From Chelatococcus asaccharovorans (GTDB lineage: Bacteria > Pseudomonadota > Alphaproteobacteria > Rhizobiales > Beijerinckiaceae), in assembly GCF_003201475.1 (NCBI RefSeq), contig NZ_QJJK01000010.1, positions 124,001 to 188,000 on the forward strand: 64,000 bases of DNA, given 5' to 3'. How positions within the stretch are numbered: the first letter of the stretch is position 1; every line of letters begins with the position of its first letter. The notes under the pieces are model-generated. The model was not told the DNA's origin. It worked only from the letters and a program-made list of their open reading frames with translations, and did not search any database. Made by a program: the position numbers and the translations under genes. Shown here piece after piece: positions 44,118-52,401 of the stretch.

Positions 44118-45425
44118 TCAGACCATGCGCTTGATGGCGAGGCTTTCGAGATAAGCGGACGGATTGGCTGGATCGAATACTTTGCCGTCGAAGAATGTCT
44201 CGACGCCCCGCGATGTTGAGTCCGGAATGGCGGACACCCCCAGTTCCTTGGCGGTCTCGCGCCACAGGTCCTCGCGATTCACCCGGTCCAAGAGCGCTTT
44301 CGTATCGGTATTCTTCGGCAGATATCCCCAGCGGATGTCCTCGGTCAGGAACCACAGGTCATGGCTGCGGAAGGGATACGAGGCGTTATCCGCCCAGTAG
44401 TGCATGATGAAGGGACTGTTCTCGACGACCTTGCCGTTGCCGTAGTCGAAGTTGCCTTTCATGCGATCGACCACGTCCTTGAACGGCGCGTTGATCCAGT
44501 TCCGCTTTGCGCAGATTTGCGCGAGTTCTTCCTTATTCGCCATGTCTTCGCACCACATCTGGGCTTCCATGATCGCCATGAGCAGCGCCTTGGTGGCTTT
44601 CGGATATTTCTCGACGAAATCCGTGCGCAGCGTGAATGACTTCTCCGGATGCTTGTCCCAGAGTTCGCCGGTCGTGAGGGCGGTGTAACCGATCCCCTGG
44701 TTCACCAGCTGGTGGTTCCACGGCTCGCAGACACAAAAGCAATCCATCGTGCCGACCTTCATATTGGCCACCATCTGGGCCGGAGGCACGGTGATCGTCT
44801 GGATGTCGCTATTCGGGTCGATACCGCCTGCCGCGAGCCAATAGCGGATCCACAAGTCATGGGTGCCGCCCGGGAAAGTGTTGGCGGCCTTCACTTCTTT
44901 GCCCGTGCCCTTCTTGGCCGCCAGGGCTGCCTTGAACGGCGTGGCGTCCACGCCGAGCTTCAGACCGGCATATTCCTGGCCCACCGAGATGCATTGGCCG
45001 GCGACATTGAGGCGCGCGAGGATGGAGAGGGGCGTCGGCTGGTTGTTCTGTGTGACAGCGCCGGATGTGATCAAGTAAGGCATGGGCGTCAGGATATGGG
45101 CACCGTCTATGCCGTTTCCCGCCGCGCCGAGCACGAGGTTGTCACGTGTCGTTCCCCACGACGACTGCTTGAGCACTTCAACATCCGGCATGCCGTGCTT
45201 GGCGAAAAACCCCTTCTCCTTTGCCACGAACAGCGGTCCGGCGTCGGTCAATGCGATGAAGCCGAGTTTGGCCCCGGACACCTCAGGGCCGGAAGCAGCG
45301 GCATAGGCACCCTGGGGCAGCAACTGGCGCCCAGCGGCCAACAGGGCGGTCGTCGCGGCGACGTCCTTCAGAAACCGGCGGCGGTTCGGCGCGAAAGTGC
45401 TCTTCAGGGTCCGGCTTGCTGTCAT
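44118..45425 (-). CDS. nrtA: Nitrate ABC transporter substrate-binding protein NrtA
   Basis: This is a 435-residue protein from ATG 45425, preceded by AGGAGA; an upstream in-frame start at 45470 lies inside the terminator region. A twin-arginine-like signal (NRRRFLKDVAATTALLAAGR) is followed by the NrtA/CmpA family body: KLGFIALTDAGPLFVAKEKGFFAKHG, NQPTPLSILARLN and FCVCEPWNHQLVNQGIGYTA. It binds nitrate/nitrite in the periplasm. First gene of the operon. Its leader carries a sigma-54 promoter, ANTAR-type hairpin and terminator. Confidence 0.95.
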   Translation of the reverse strand: MTASRTLKSTFAPNRRRFLKDVAATTALLAAGRQLLPQGAYAAASGPEVSGAKLGFIALTDAGPLFVAKEKGFFAKHGMPDVEVLKQSSWGTTRDNLVLGAAGNGIDGAHILTPMPYLITSGAVTQNNQPTPLSILARLNVAGQCISVGQEYAGLKLGVDATPFKAALAAKKGTGKEVKAANTFPGGTHDLWIRYWLAAGGIDPNSDIQTITVPPAQMVANMKVGTMDCFCVCEPWNHQLVNQGIGYTALTTGELWDKHPEKSFTLRTDFVEKYPKATKALLMAIMEAQMWCEDMANKEELAQICAKRNWINAPFKDVVDRMKGNFDYGNGKVVENSPFIMHYWADNASYPFRSHDLWFLTEDIRWGYLPKNTDTKALLDRVNREDLWRETAKELGVSAIPDSTSRGVETFFDGKVFDPANPSAYLESLAIKRMV

Positions 45426-45476
45426 TTCGATCTCCTGGTCGTGCTGTCTCGGAGGCAATGCAGGGTGCAAGGTGCG

Positions 45477-45552
45477 AAAAAAAAGAAAAGCCGCCGGCCA
45501 GGTCCAAACGCGCTTCCCATGATGGAATCGCGTTGTCCTGATCGGCGGCTTT
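45477..45552 (-). terminator. Conditional intrinsic terminator in the nrtA leader
   Basis: Read on the minus strand, AAAGCCGCCG (45543-45552) pairs with CGGCGGCTTT (45487-45496) and is followed by T4-C-T8 (45477-45489), a strong intrinsic terminator. Inside it lies a second hairpin at 45507-45534: an AACGCG/CGCGTT stem, one mismatch, then TTCC-[ATCATG]-GGAA. It stands just before nrtA and after the ANTAR-type hairpin, where an antiterminator would act. Confidence 0.8.
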
Positions 45553-45561
45553 GCCTTGGAG

Positions 45562-45581
45562 GACGCCCGGCGTTGGACGTC
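45562..45581 (-). ncRNA. ANTAR-type hexaloop hairpin (P1) of the nrtA leader RNA
   Basis: On the minus strand the sequence is GACGTCC-[AACGCC]-GGGCGTC: a perfect 7-pair stem (one G-T) with a six-base loop that has A at position 1 and G at position 4. That is the recognised ANTAR target-loop pattern. It lies 9 bases before the 5' arm of the terminator. NasT, the ANTAR protein encoded upstream, should bind it and prevent termination when nitrate frees it from NasS (established for NasR/NasT systems; inferred here). Confidence 0.8.
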
Positions 45582-45612
45582 GAATGGGGTGGCCTACTGG
45601 CCCGCAATCAAT

Positions 45613-45631
45613 AAAGCAGGAACCGTGCCAA
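45613..45631 (-). promoter_or_regulatory. Sigma-54 promoter of the nrtABD-nirBD-nasA-cysG operon
   Basis: On the minus strand, TTGGCACGGTTCCTGCT fits the -24/-12 consensus TGGCACG-N4-TTGCT with one mismatch (C for the first T of the -12 element). Transcription would start near 45604, giving a leader of about 180 bases before nrtA. The NtrC-type box lies about 140 bases upstream. Confidence 0.75.
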
Positions 45632-45738
45632 CAACTCGAATTGGAAAGATTTCAAGGAATCCAGGGGTGGAGGCGCCGTCGGCGCGCGGATCTATCAGAG
45701 CGGAACCGACCAAAAGCTAGTCACCTGCTCGGATCGGC

Positions 45739-45755
45739 TGCACAGCTTCGGTGCA
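45739..45755. promoter_or_regulatory. NtrC-type enhancer box upstream of the nrt promoter
   Basis: TGCACAGCTTCGGTGCA has the perfect NtrC half-sites TGCAC and GTGCA (each other's complement) separated by seven bases, exactly the NtrC spacing. It lies just beyond the nasS stop, about -144 relative to the predicted sigma-54 start. Position and symmetry are those of an NtrC enhancer. Confidence 0.65.
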
Positions 45756-45768
45756 GGCGAGCGCCCGA

Positions 45769-47007
45769 TCACGGCAGCGGGGATAGGCCGCCGGCCTGGG
45801 CCGCGATATAGGTGTCGATCTGGTCCGGATCGAAAATGCGCCCGTCGAAGAAGCCGTCCGGGCCAAGCACGAGGCCCGCGCCGCTCGAGCCGACGGGGGT
45901 TGCGGAGGTCAAGGCGCCCTCCACCTTGGCATTGGCGCCAGGCAGGGCGACGCCCAAGGGCTTCAGCGCCGCGCGGTAGAGGTCGGGACGGTAGCAGTCA
46001 CGCGCGATCGCGGCATTCGTCGGCGTGTGCCGGATCTCGCCCCAGCGCACCATCTGGGTGTAGAACCAGAGCGCGTGGCTCTTCCAGGGGAAGTTCGCGG
46101 CCTTGTCGAAGGGCAGGAAGAAATCGTCGACCTGCCGCAGCACGCCGCCGCCGACGTCGAGCAAGCCGGTCAGCGCGCGCATCTGGATCTCGGCGGGCTG
46201 GCCGAGGAAGCCCGGCTGCACCATCAGCGCGGTCAGTTCATGGTGATTGCTGGGATCCTGGCACCAGCGCGCCGCATGATGGAGCGCGCGCAACAGGGCT
46301 GACAGGGCGTCCGGATGATCCCGGGCCCACGACTTGCGCACGCCGAGCACCTTCTCGGGGCTGGCACGCCAGATGGCCGCCTTCACCGTGGCGATGTGCC
46401 CCTTCCCGGCGACGACCGAGACGCTGTTCCACGGCTCACCGACACAGTAGCCATCGATGCGCCCCGCCGCCAGCGCATCGGCCATGAAGGGCGGTGGGAC
46501 AATGACAATCTCGACTTCCCGCGAGGGATCGATACCGCAGCCCGCGAGCCAGTAGCGCAGCTCATAATTGTGCCCCGAATGCGGGTGAGTGACGGCAAAA
46601 CGCAGGGGCGTCGCTTCGATGGCGGCGCGCGCGCGGATCAGCTCGCGAAGGGCGGCCCCGTTCCGCAGCGGATCGAGGTCGGGCCTGGCGCCATGGGCCG
46701 CCATTCCCTCCCAGACGGTGTTCGACACGGTCACGCAATTGCCGCCGAGCCCCAGCGAGAAGGGCACGATCGTGTCGGAGGCGAGCGGGGTGAGGCCGAG
46801 ATTGCAGGCGAGCGGCATGGGGCCAAGCATATGCGCCACGTCGAAATGGCCGATCGCGATGCGGTCGCGGATGTTTGCCCATGAGGTCTCGCGGGACAGC
46901 TTGAGTTCGATGCCCTCCCGAGCGGCAAAGCCGATCTCGCGGGCGGCGATCAGCACCGCGCTGTCGAACAGTGGCATGAAGCCGGCATTGATCTCGTGGT
47001 CTGCCAT
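45769..47007 (-). CDS. nasS: NasS nitrate/nitrite sensor protein
   Basis: This 412-residue protein is homologous to NrtA (INAGFMPLFDSAVLIAAREIGF, YCVGEPWNSVSVVAGKGHIAT, ALWFYTQMVRWGEI) but has no signal peptide: it starts MADHEINAGFMPL directly with the first beta strand. That is the defining difference between the cytoplasmic sensor NasS and the periplasmic NrtA. NasS holds NasT in an inactive complex and releases it on binding nitrate or nitrite (known from Azotobacter and Paracoccus). Lies 2 bases after nasT. Confidence 0.92.
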   Translation of the reverse strand: MADHEINAGFMPLFDSAVLIAAREIGFAAREGIELKLSRETSWANIRDRIAIGHFDVAHMLGPMPLACNLGLTPLASDTIVPFSLGLGGNCVTVSNTVWEGMAAHGARPDLDPLRNGAALRELIRARAAIEATPLRFAVTHPHSGHNYELRYWLAGCGIDPSREVEIVIVPPPFMADALAAGRIDGYCVGEPWNSVSVVAGKGHIATVKAAIWRASPEKVLGVRKSWARDHPDALSALLRALHHAARWCQDPSNHHELTALMVQPGFLGQPAEIQMRALTGLLDVGGGVLRQVDDFFLPFDKAANFPWKSHALWFYTQMVRWGEIRHTPTNAAIARDCYRPDLYRAALKPLGVALPGANAKVEGALTSATPVGSSGAGLVLGPDGFFDGRIFDPDQIDTYIAAQAGGLSPLP

Positions 47008-47009
47008 TC

Positions 47010-47609
47010 CTAACGGCCCTCCGGCCCGAGCAGGTCGGCCGCTGTGACGAGGCCCTGCGCCACGTCGGCCAGCTTGCGGTTCTGGTTCATCGCCGTCTTG
47101 CGCAGGAGCGTATAGGCCTCCTCTTCGGAGAGCCCCCGCAACTTCATGAGAATGCCCTTCGCCCGATCGATCACTTTGCGCCCTTCGAGCTCGCTGCGCG
47201 CCTCCTCGAGCTCGCGGGCCATCCGGGAGAAGGCATTGAAACGGCTGATCGCCATATCGAGAATGGGCTTGACGCGTTCCTGCTTGAGGCCGTCGACGAC
47301 ATAGGCGGAAACGCCAGCCTCGACCGCTGCCTCGATCGAGGCCTTGTCCGAGCGATCGACGAACATGGCAATCGGGCGCTTCACCGCGCGGGACAGCTGG
47401 AACATGTTTTCCAGCATGTCGCGATTGGGATTTTCCAGATCGATGACGATGACGTCCGGCACGATCTCGGCAATGCGCATCGCAATGCCCGTGACGTCGT
47501 GCACGAGCGTCACATGGCTATGGCCAGCCTCCCGCAGCCCCGCCTCGATGATCGCGGCGCGAATACGATTCTCATCGATGACAAGGACTGAAAGGGACGG
47601 GGTTGCCAT
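47010..47609 (-). CDS. nasT: NasT ANTAR-domain antiterminator
   Basis: This 199-residue protein has an N-terminal receiver-like domain at about 6-120 (LSVLVIDENRIRAAII, DVIVIDLENPNRDMLEN, PIAMFVDRSDK, GVSAYVVDGL), a coiled linker, and an ANTAR RNA-binding domain at about 130-190 (ARSELEGRKVIDRAKGILM, LSEEEAYTLLRKTAMNQNRKLADVAQ). It binds paired hexaloop hairpins in leader RNA and prevents termination; the matching target is in the nrtA leader. GAGG immediately precedes the ATG with short spacing, so initiation may be inefficient. An imperfect palindrome (ATTGCGCAA/TTGTGCAAT, 47618-47643) lies in its promoter region. Confidence 0.94.
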   Translation of the reverse strand: MATPSLSVLVIDENRIRAAIIEAGLREAGHSHVTLVHDVTGIAMRIAEIVPDVIVIDLENPNRDMLENMFQLSRAVKRPIAMFVDRSDKASIEAAVEAGVSAYVVDGLKQERVKPILDMAISRFNAFSRMARELEEARSELEGRKVIDRAKGILMKLRGLSEEEAYTLLRKTAMNQNRKLADVAQGLVTAADLLGPEGR

Positions 47610-47726
47610 GCCTCATATTGCGCAAGCGAAATAATTGTGCAATGCGGCAAATGCGGGAGCCACATCACGTCCCCGCCTTTCATCCGGCTTGGATCGCCTG
47701 TCCGACGGATGTCATTTTGCGACGGT

Positions 47727-47871
47727 GTCATTCCCGGCCAAGGGCCGCAAGGCCCGAGCCCGGAACCGATTAACACCATGGTCTACCAGAGAGGCACAGT
47801 CCGATGCGTCTTTTCTCGGGCCGCGTGTTCATGGATCCCGGGCCCGTTGCTGCGCAACGCCCCGGGATGAC
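47727..47871. repeat. Structured dispersed repeat (copy 2, 145 bases)
   Basis: The ends GTCATTCCCGG and CCCCGGGATGAC are near-complementary and match copy 1 at 34165-34230. Internal hairpins are GGGCC-GCAA-GGCCC (47741-47754) and CGTTGC-TGC-GCAACG near the right end. The middle (about 47770-47825) is unrelated to copy 1, so this copy is longer. It separates the acetoin operon from nasT, both on the minus strand, and could work as a boundary or terminator. Confidence 0.6.
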
Positions 47872-47934
47872 CGTGGGATTCCATCCAAATACAGCATGCT
47901 CTAGCGGCTCGGAATACCGTTTTTCAACAGCCTG

Positions 47935-48291
47935 CTAGCTCTTTTCCCCGGCGAAGACGTCATAGGCTTCGAGCGCCCGGCCGGCATAGACGGCGCTCGG
48001 GCCGCCCCCCATCTCGACGGCGACCGACAACACCTCGGACAATTCCTCGCGGCTGGCGCCGTGGTGGATCGCATTGGCGACGTGGAACAGGATGCAGTCG
48101 CCACAGCCCTGATGCACGGCGATGGCGACGGCAACCAGTTCCTTGATCGCCGACGAGAGGGTTCCCGGCTTCGACGCCTCGCCCATCAGCGCGCGGAAAG
48201 CCGTCATGGTCTGCGGCGCCGCCTTGGCGAGCGCGCCGAAGCGCAGGTTCATCGCCTTCAACTGGCGCGGCAGATCCTCGGACGAAGTCAT
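47935..48291 (-). CDS. Carboxymuconolactone decarboxylase/AhpD-like protein
   Basis: This 118-residue all-helical protein has the AhpD-type redox motif Cys63-x2-Cys66-x3-His70 (CGDCILFH) preceded by Glu51 (IKELVAVAIAV). Such proteins act as small peroxidase/disulfide reductases or alkylhydroperoxidase partners rather than as lactone decarboxylases. Last gene of the acetoin operon, 13 bases after the SDR. AhpD in mycobacteria uses lipoyl-E2 as reductant, so a redox link to the lipoyl domain of AcoC is conceivable (inference). Confidence 0.85.
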   Translation of the reverse strand: MTSSEDLPRQLKAMNLRFGALAKAAPQTMTAFRALMGEASKPGTLSSAIKELVAVAIAVHQGCGDCILFHVANAIHHGASREELSEVLSVAVEMGGGPSAVYAGRALEAYDVFAGEKS

Positions 48292-48304
48292 ATCCCGCCC
48301 TCCC

Positions 48305-49090
48305 TCAGACGAACACCATGCCGCCGTCGACGAGCAGCGACTGGCCGGTCATGAAGTCGGAATCCGACGAGGCGAGGTAGCGCGCCACGCCGACGAGGTC
48401 GTCCGGCCGCGAAGGACGCCCCAGCACCGCGCCGGCGGCGAAGGTGTCGAAGGCCTCGTTGACATTGTGGGTCAGCCCGCTGTCGCGGAAACCCTTGTCG
48501 ATCGTGTCCCACATCGGCGTGGCGACGACGCCCGGGCAGAAGGCGTTGGCGGTAATGCCCTCCTTGCCGAAGGCGCGGGCGCAGGCCTGCGTCATCGCCA
48601 CCACGGCGAACTTGCTGGCACTGTAATGGGCGAGCGGCTCATAGCCCTGTTTGCCGGCGATGGAGGCGGTGTTGACGATCTTGCCGCCGCCGCCCTGCCT
48701 GCGGAAGGTCGTCACCGCCTCCTGCATACCGATCAGCACACCGAGCGCATTGACGTCGGTGACGAAGCGCCAGTCCGCCTCGGTGATGTCGAGGAAGGGC
48801 TTCGTCTGCGCGACGCCGGCATTGTTGAAGAGAACGTCGAGCCTGCCAAAGGCCTCGACGGCACGGTCGATCATGGCGCGGACCTGCGCGCGCTCGCGCA
48901 CGTCCACCGCTGCGGCGATGGCCTTGCCACCCGCGGCGGTGATCTCCCCCGCGACCTTGCCGGCGGCGTCCAACGAGAGATCGGCAACCGTGATAAAGGC
49001 CCCGTCGGCGGCGAGCGCCCTGGCAATGGCGGCGCCGATGCCACCGGCCGCGCCGGTGATGACGATGCTCTTGTCCCTGAGATCAGGCAT
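48305..49090 (-). CDS. SDR oxidoreductase, diacetyl/acetoin reductase-like
   Basis: This 261-residue classical SDR has TGAAGGIG at 12-19, NNAG at 89-92, Ser143, Tyr156 and Lys160 (YSASK). It ends TGQSLLVDGGMVFV. The position right after acoC and overall pattern (FNNAGVAQTKPFLDITEADW, MWDTIDKGFR) suit an acetoin(diacetyl) reductase/2,3-butanediol dehydrogenase that supplies acetoin from butanediol. No experimental link can be read from sequence alone; other 2,3-diol or hydroxy substrates are possible. Confidence 0.85.
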   Translation of the reverse strand: MPDLRDKSIVITGAAGGIGAAIARALAADGAFITVADLSLDAAGKVAGEITAAGGKAIAAAVDVRERAQVRAMIDRAVEAFGRLDVLFNNAGVAQTKPFLDITEADWRFVTDVNALGVLIGMQEAVTTFRRQGGGGKIVNTASIAGKQGYEPLAHYSASKFAVVAMTQACARAFGKEGITANAFCPGVVATPMWDTIDKGFRDSGLTHNVNEAFDTFAAGAVLGRPSRPDDLVGVARYLASSDSDFMTGQSLLVDGGMVFV

Positions 49091-49150
49091 GGTTCCTCCT
49101 TGGCCGCCCGCTTGCGCCGCGGCCTTCGCTTCAATGGGGATAACGGCGCA

Positions 49151-50281
49151 TCAGGCCGTGATGTGATTGAGCACGAGCTCGTTGACCCGGCCCGCCTTCT
49201 CCATCTGCACCATGTGGCCGGCCTCGCCGATGACGTCCACTCGCGCCCGGTCGCCGAGCGCGGCGGCATGGGCGGCCGGAATGACCTGGTCGCTCTCGCC
49301 CCAGATGACGAGCACCGGCGTTGGAGCGGCTTTCAGCGCCTCAGCGAGCACCGCGCTCTGGCGTCCGCCGGGAAATAGCGCGCTCGACAACGCCTTGAGC
49401 GCCGCGTCCACCCCGTCGAGCCGTTTGTATTTCAGAAGGTCGTCGACGAGCTGGCGGGTAACGGTTGCCGGATCGTGGAACAGATGCTCCAGCACCGGCT
49501 TGAGATCACGGCGGGAGGCAGCGGCCACGAAACCGTCGGTATAATCCCTGTTGATCTCCTCCCCGAGTCCGGCCGAGCTGATCAGCGTGATCGACGAGAC
49601 GCGGCCCGGCTGGTCGAGCGCGGTCTGTGCAACAACAGCCCCGCCCATGGAATGGCCGACGAGATGCGCCGACGTGATGTCGAGCGCATCCATGAAGCCG
49701 ATCAGCGCCTCGGACAGCCCCTTCAGCGAGGCGTCTTTCACCGCCTTGTCGGACTGGCCATGTCCCGGCAGGTCGAGCGCATAGACGGTGCCGGCCTCGG
49801 CCAGCGTATCGATGTTGAACAGCCAGTTGTCGAGATCACCGCCGAAGCCGTGAACGAGGATGATGGCGCGCGCGCCATCACCACCTCCTGTCTGGCTTCG
49901 CCTCGCATAGCGCAGCCGCCCGGCGGGCGTATCGACGAATTCGTAACGCGGCCCGGCCTCCTCCTCGTCGCCCGCCTCCGCCGCGTGAGCCGCGTATTCG
50001 GCGACATAGGCGTCGATCTCCTCGTCCGGCACGTCGTCCGCGGCGATGACGCCGATGAGGGCTTTCACCGGATAGACCGTATCCGGGGCACCAAGGACCC
50101 GGCGCAGTGTGCCGGTATCGCCGGCCTCCACCACGCCGGCGATCTTATCCGTCTCGACCTCGACGATTTCGTCGCCCACCGCGATCTTGGCTCCGGCTGA
50201 CTTCAGCCAGCCGGTCACCTTGCCCTCAGCCATGGAGAGGCCCCATTTGGGCATGACGATCGGCTTGATGCGTTCGTTCAT
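49151..50281 (-). CDS. acoC: Acetoin dehydrogenase E2 component AcoC (lipoyl domain plus alpha/beta hydrolase)
   Basis: This is a 376-residue protein from ATG 50281; the longer frame upstream has no coding sense. Residues 1-80 form a lipoyl domain with the lipoylated Lys46 in VETDKIAG. Residues about 115-375 form an alpha/beta hydrolase-fold acyltransferase with VHGFGGDLDNW, GHSMGG (Ser211) and GEAGHMVQMEKAG. This replaces the CoA acyltransferase core of ordinary E2 proteins, as is typical for AcoC. It transfers the acetyl group made by AcoAB to CoA, with acetaldehyde released by AcoAB. Confidence 0.93.
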   Translation of the reverse strand: MNERIKPIVMPKWGLSMAEGKVTGWLKSAGAKIAVGDEIVEVETDKIAGVVEAGDTGTLRRVLGAPDTVYPVKALIGVIAADDVPDEEIDAYVAEYAAHAAEAGDEEEAGPRYEFVDTPAGRLRYARRSQTGGGDGARAIILVHGFGGDLDNWLFNIDTLAEAGTVYALDLPGHGQSDKAVKDASLKGLSEALIGFMDALDITSAHLVGHSMGGAVVAQTALDQPGRVSSITLISSAGLGEEINRDYTDGFVAAASRRDLKPVLEHLFHDPATVTRQLVDDLLKYKRLDGVDAALKALSSALFPGGRQSAVLAEALKAAPTPVLVIWGESDQVIPAAHAAALGDRARVDVIGEAGHMVQMEKAGRVNELVLNHITA

Positions 50282-50292
50282 GACGTACTCCT

Positions 50293-51312
50293 TCACGCCG
50301 CGAGAGCGCGGGCGGTGGTCTTGTTCGCCGCGGCGACAATCGCGTCTGCCGAGGGGATGTAAAGGTCCTCCAGCACCGGCGAGAACGGCACGGGTGTATG
50401 CGGTGCGGTGACCATCTGCGGTGCGGCCTTCAATGCCCCGAAGGCGTTCTGCGCCACATGGGCGGCGACGTCGCCGGCAATGGAGCAGCGTGGATTGGCC
50501 TCGTCGACGACAACGAGCCGGCCGGTCGTTTCCACGCTCTCGATGACCGTGTCCCAATCGATGGGCGAGAGGGTGCGCAGGTCGATGATCTCAGCCTGCA
50601 CGCCGGTCTTGGCCAGTGTCTCGGCCGCCTCCAACGCGCGATGGACCGTCAGCCCATAGCTGACGATGGTGACGTCCTTGCCCTCGCGAACCACATTCGC
50701 CTCGGCGAAGGGAATGGCGTAGCTCTCCTCCGGCACATCGCATTCGCTGCCGTAGAGCGCCTTGTGCTCGCAGAAGATCACCGGGTCGTCGTCGCGGATC
50801 GCCTGGATCAACAGTCCCTTGGCGTCATAGGCGTCGGACGGACAGACGACCTTGAGCCCGGGCACATGGGTGAACAACGGCGTCAGCATCTGCGAATGCT
50901 GCGCGGCAGCGCGGAAACCGGCACCGACCATGGCGCGGATGACCACCGGGGTCTTGGCCTTGCCGCCGAACATATATTTGAACTTGGCGGCCTGGTTCAG
51001 GATCTGGTCGAAACACACGCCCATGAAGTCGAGGAACATAAGTTCTGCCACCGGACGCATGCCGCAGGCGGCTGCGCCGATGGCCGCTCCGATATAGGCG
51101 CTCTCCGACAGCGGGGTGTCCATCAGCCGGTTGCCGTGCTTGGCGTGCAGCCCCTTGGTGACGCCGAGCACACCGCCCCAGGCATCAATCTCGCCCGGGG
51201 CGCCGGCGCCGCCGACGATGTCCTCGCCGAGCACGATAACGGTGGGGTCGCGGCGCATCTCGAGGTCCAGCGCCTCGTTGATCGCCTGCTTCATGCTGAT
51301 CTTGCGGGCCAT
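50293..51312 (-). CDS. acoB: Acetoin dehydrogenase E1 beta subunit AcoB
   Basis: This is a 339-residue transketolase-like subunit from ATG 51312 with AGAGGA upstream. Family markers are VIVLGEDIVGG, HGNRLMDTPLSESAYIGAAIGAA, AELMFLDFMGVCFDQILNQAAK and LRTLSPIDWDTVIESVETTGRLVVVDEANPRC. It pairs with AcoA in a TPP-dependent heterotetramer that cleaves acetoin. Lies 47 bases after acoA and 11 before acoC. Confidence 0.95.
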   Translation of the reverse strand: MARKISMKQAINEALDLEMRRDPTVIVLGEDIVGGAGAPGEIDAWGGVLGVTKGLHAKHGNRLMDTPLSESAYIGAAIGAAACGMRPVAELMFLDFMGVCFDQILNQAAKFKYMFGGKAKTPVVIRAMVGAGFRAAAQHSQMLTPLFTHVPGLKVVCPSDAYDAKGLLIQAIRDDDPVIFCEHKALYGSECDVPEESYAIPFAEANVVREGKDVTIVSYGLTVHRALEAAETLAKTGVQAEIIDLRTLSPIDWDTVIESVETTGRLVVVDEANPRCSIAGDVAAHVAQNAFGALKAAPQMVTAPHTPVPFSPVLEDLYIPSADAIVAAANKTTARALAA

Positions 51313-51359
51313 CTTGTTTCCTCTGCGGTTCTGTTCTGCAATTCTGTTGAAAGCGTTGC

Positions 51360-52343
51360 TCAGTAGGCGACATAGACGTCGGTGAGGAGGTCGCGCGCGG
51401 ACGGCAGCGGGGCGCCCTTGGCCTGGCCGACGGCCTCGTCGATCAGGGCCGCGACCTCGCGGTCGATCAAGGCGATCTCCGCCGCACTCACCACACCCGC
51501 GGACGTGACGCGGCCCGCGAAAATCTTCAGGCAATCCCGGTTGGTGCGGTTGTAGTCATTCTCGCCCTTGGCCTTGTAGGCCTGGGCATCGCCTTCGAAA
51601 TGGCCGAAGAAGCGGATCATCTTGCATTCGAGCAGCGCCGGCCCGCCGCCCTCGCGGGCGCGCTTGATGATCTCGCCCGCGGCCTCGTACACGGCGAAGA
51701 AGTCTGTCCCATCCACCGTCACCCCCGGCAGGCCGAAACCCGAGGCGCGGTCGACATAGGAATCCACCGCCGTGGCGTAGTCGACCGAGGTCGATTCCGC
51801 ATAGCCGTTGTTCTCCACCACGAAGATCACCGGCAGGTTCCAGATGGCGGCGAGGTTCATGCTCTCCAGCACGGTGCCCTGGTTGGAGGCGCCGTCGCCG
51901 AAGAAGGTGATGCCCACGCCCCCGTCGCCGCGAAACTTCGCCGCCAGTGCCGCCCCGCAGATCAGGGGCGCGCCCGCCCCGAGAATGCCGTTGGCACCCA
52001 TCATCCCCTTGGAGAGGTCGGCGATATGCATCGATCCCCCCTTGCCGCGGCAGGCGCCGGTCGCCTTGCCGTAGATCTCCGCCATCATGGCGTGGACGTC
52101 GACTCCCTTGGCGATGCAGTGGCCATGGCCGCGATGGGTGGAGGCGATGCGATCCACATCGGTAAGGTGGCTCATGATGCCGGCGGCACAGGCTTCCTCG
52201 CCGGCATACAGATGCACGAAGCCGGGAATATCGCCCTTGGCGAATTCCACATGCAGCCGCTCCTCAAAGTCGCGAATGGTACGCATGGTCCGATAGGCGG
52301 CGAGCAGTTCGTCTTTTGGGAGCGGAAACGGATTGTTGGTCAT
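51360..52343 (-). CDS. acoA: Acetoin dehydrogenase E1 alpha subunit AcoA
   Basis: This is a 327-residue TPP-binding subunit. The thiamine diphosphate/Mg motif is FFGDGASNQGTVLESMNLAAIW followed by VVENNGYAEST; HIADLSKGMMGANGILGAG and GHGHCIAKGVDVHAMMAEIYGKA are typical E1-alpha segments. GAGGAGG lies 11 bases before the ATG. Cleaves acetoin to acetaldehyde and a hydroxyethyl-TPP intermediate with AcoB. Confidence 0.95.
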   Translation of the reverse strand: MTNNPFPLPKDELLAAYRTMRTIRDFEERLHVEFAKGDIPGFVHLYAGEEACAAGIMSHLTDVDRIASTHRGHGHCIAKGVDVHAMMAEIYGKATGACRGKGGSMHIADLSKGMMGANGILGAGAPLICGAALAAKFRGDGGVGITFFGDGASNQGTVLESMNLAAIWNLPVIFVVENNGYAESTSVDYATAVDSYVDRASGFGLPGVTVDGTDFFAVYEAAGEIIKRAREGGGPALLECKMIRFFGHFEGDAQAYKAKGENDYNRTNRDCLKIFAGRVTSAGVVSAAEIALIDREVAALIDEAVGQAKGAPLPSARDLLTDVYVAY

Positions 52344-52401
52344 GCCTTGTTATCCTCCTCAGGTGTCACGACTTGCGCGGTCGTTACGCTTCGCGCGGTT
52401 G

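Noticed and set aside
47610-47725. Possible sigma-54 promoter for nasT
   Set aside because: TTGCAC and TTGC occur but with wrong spacing for a -24/-12 element.
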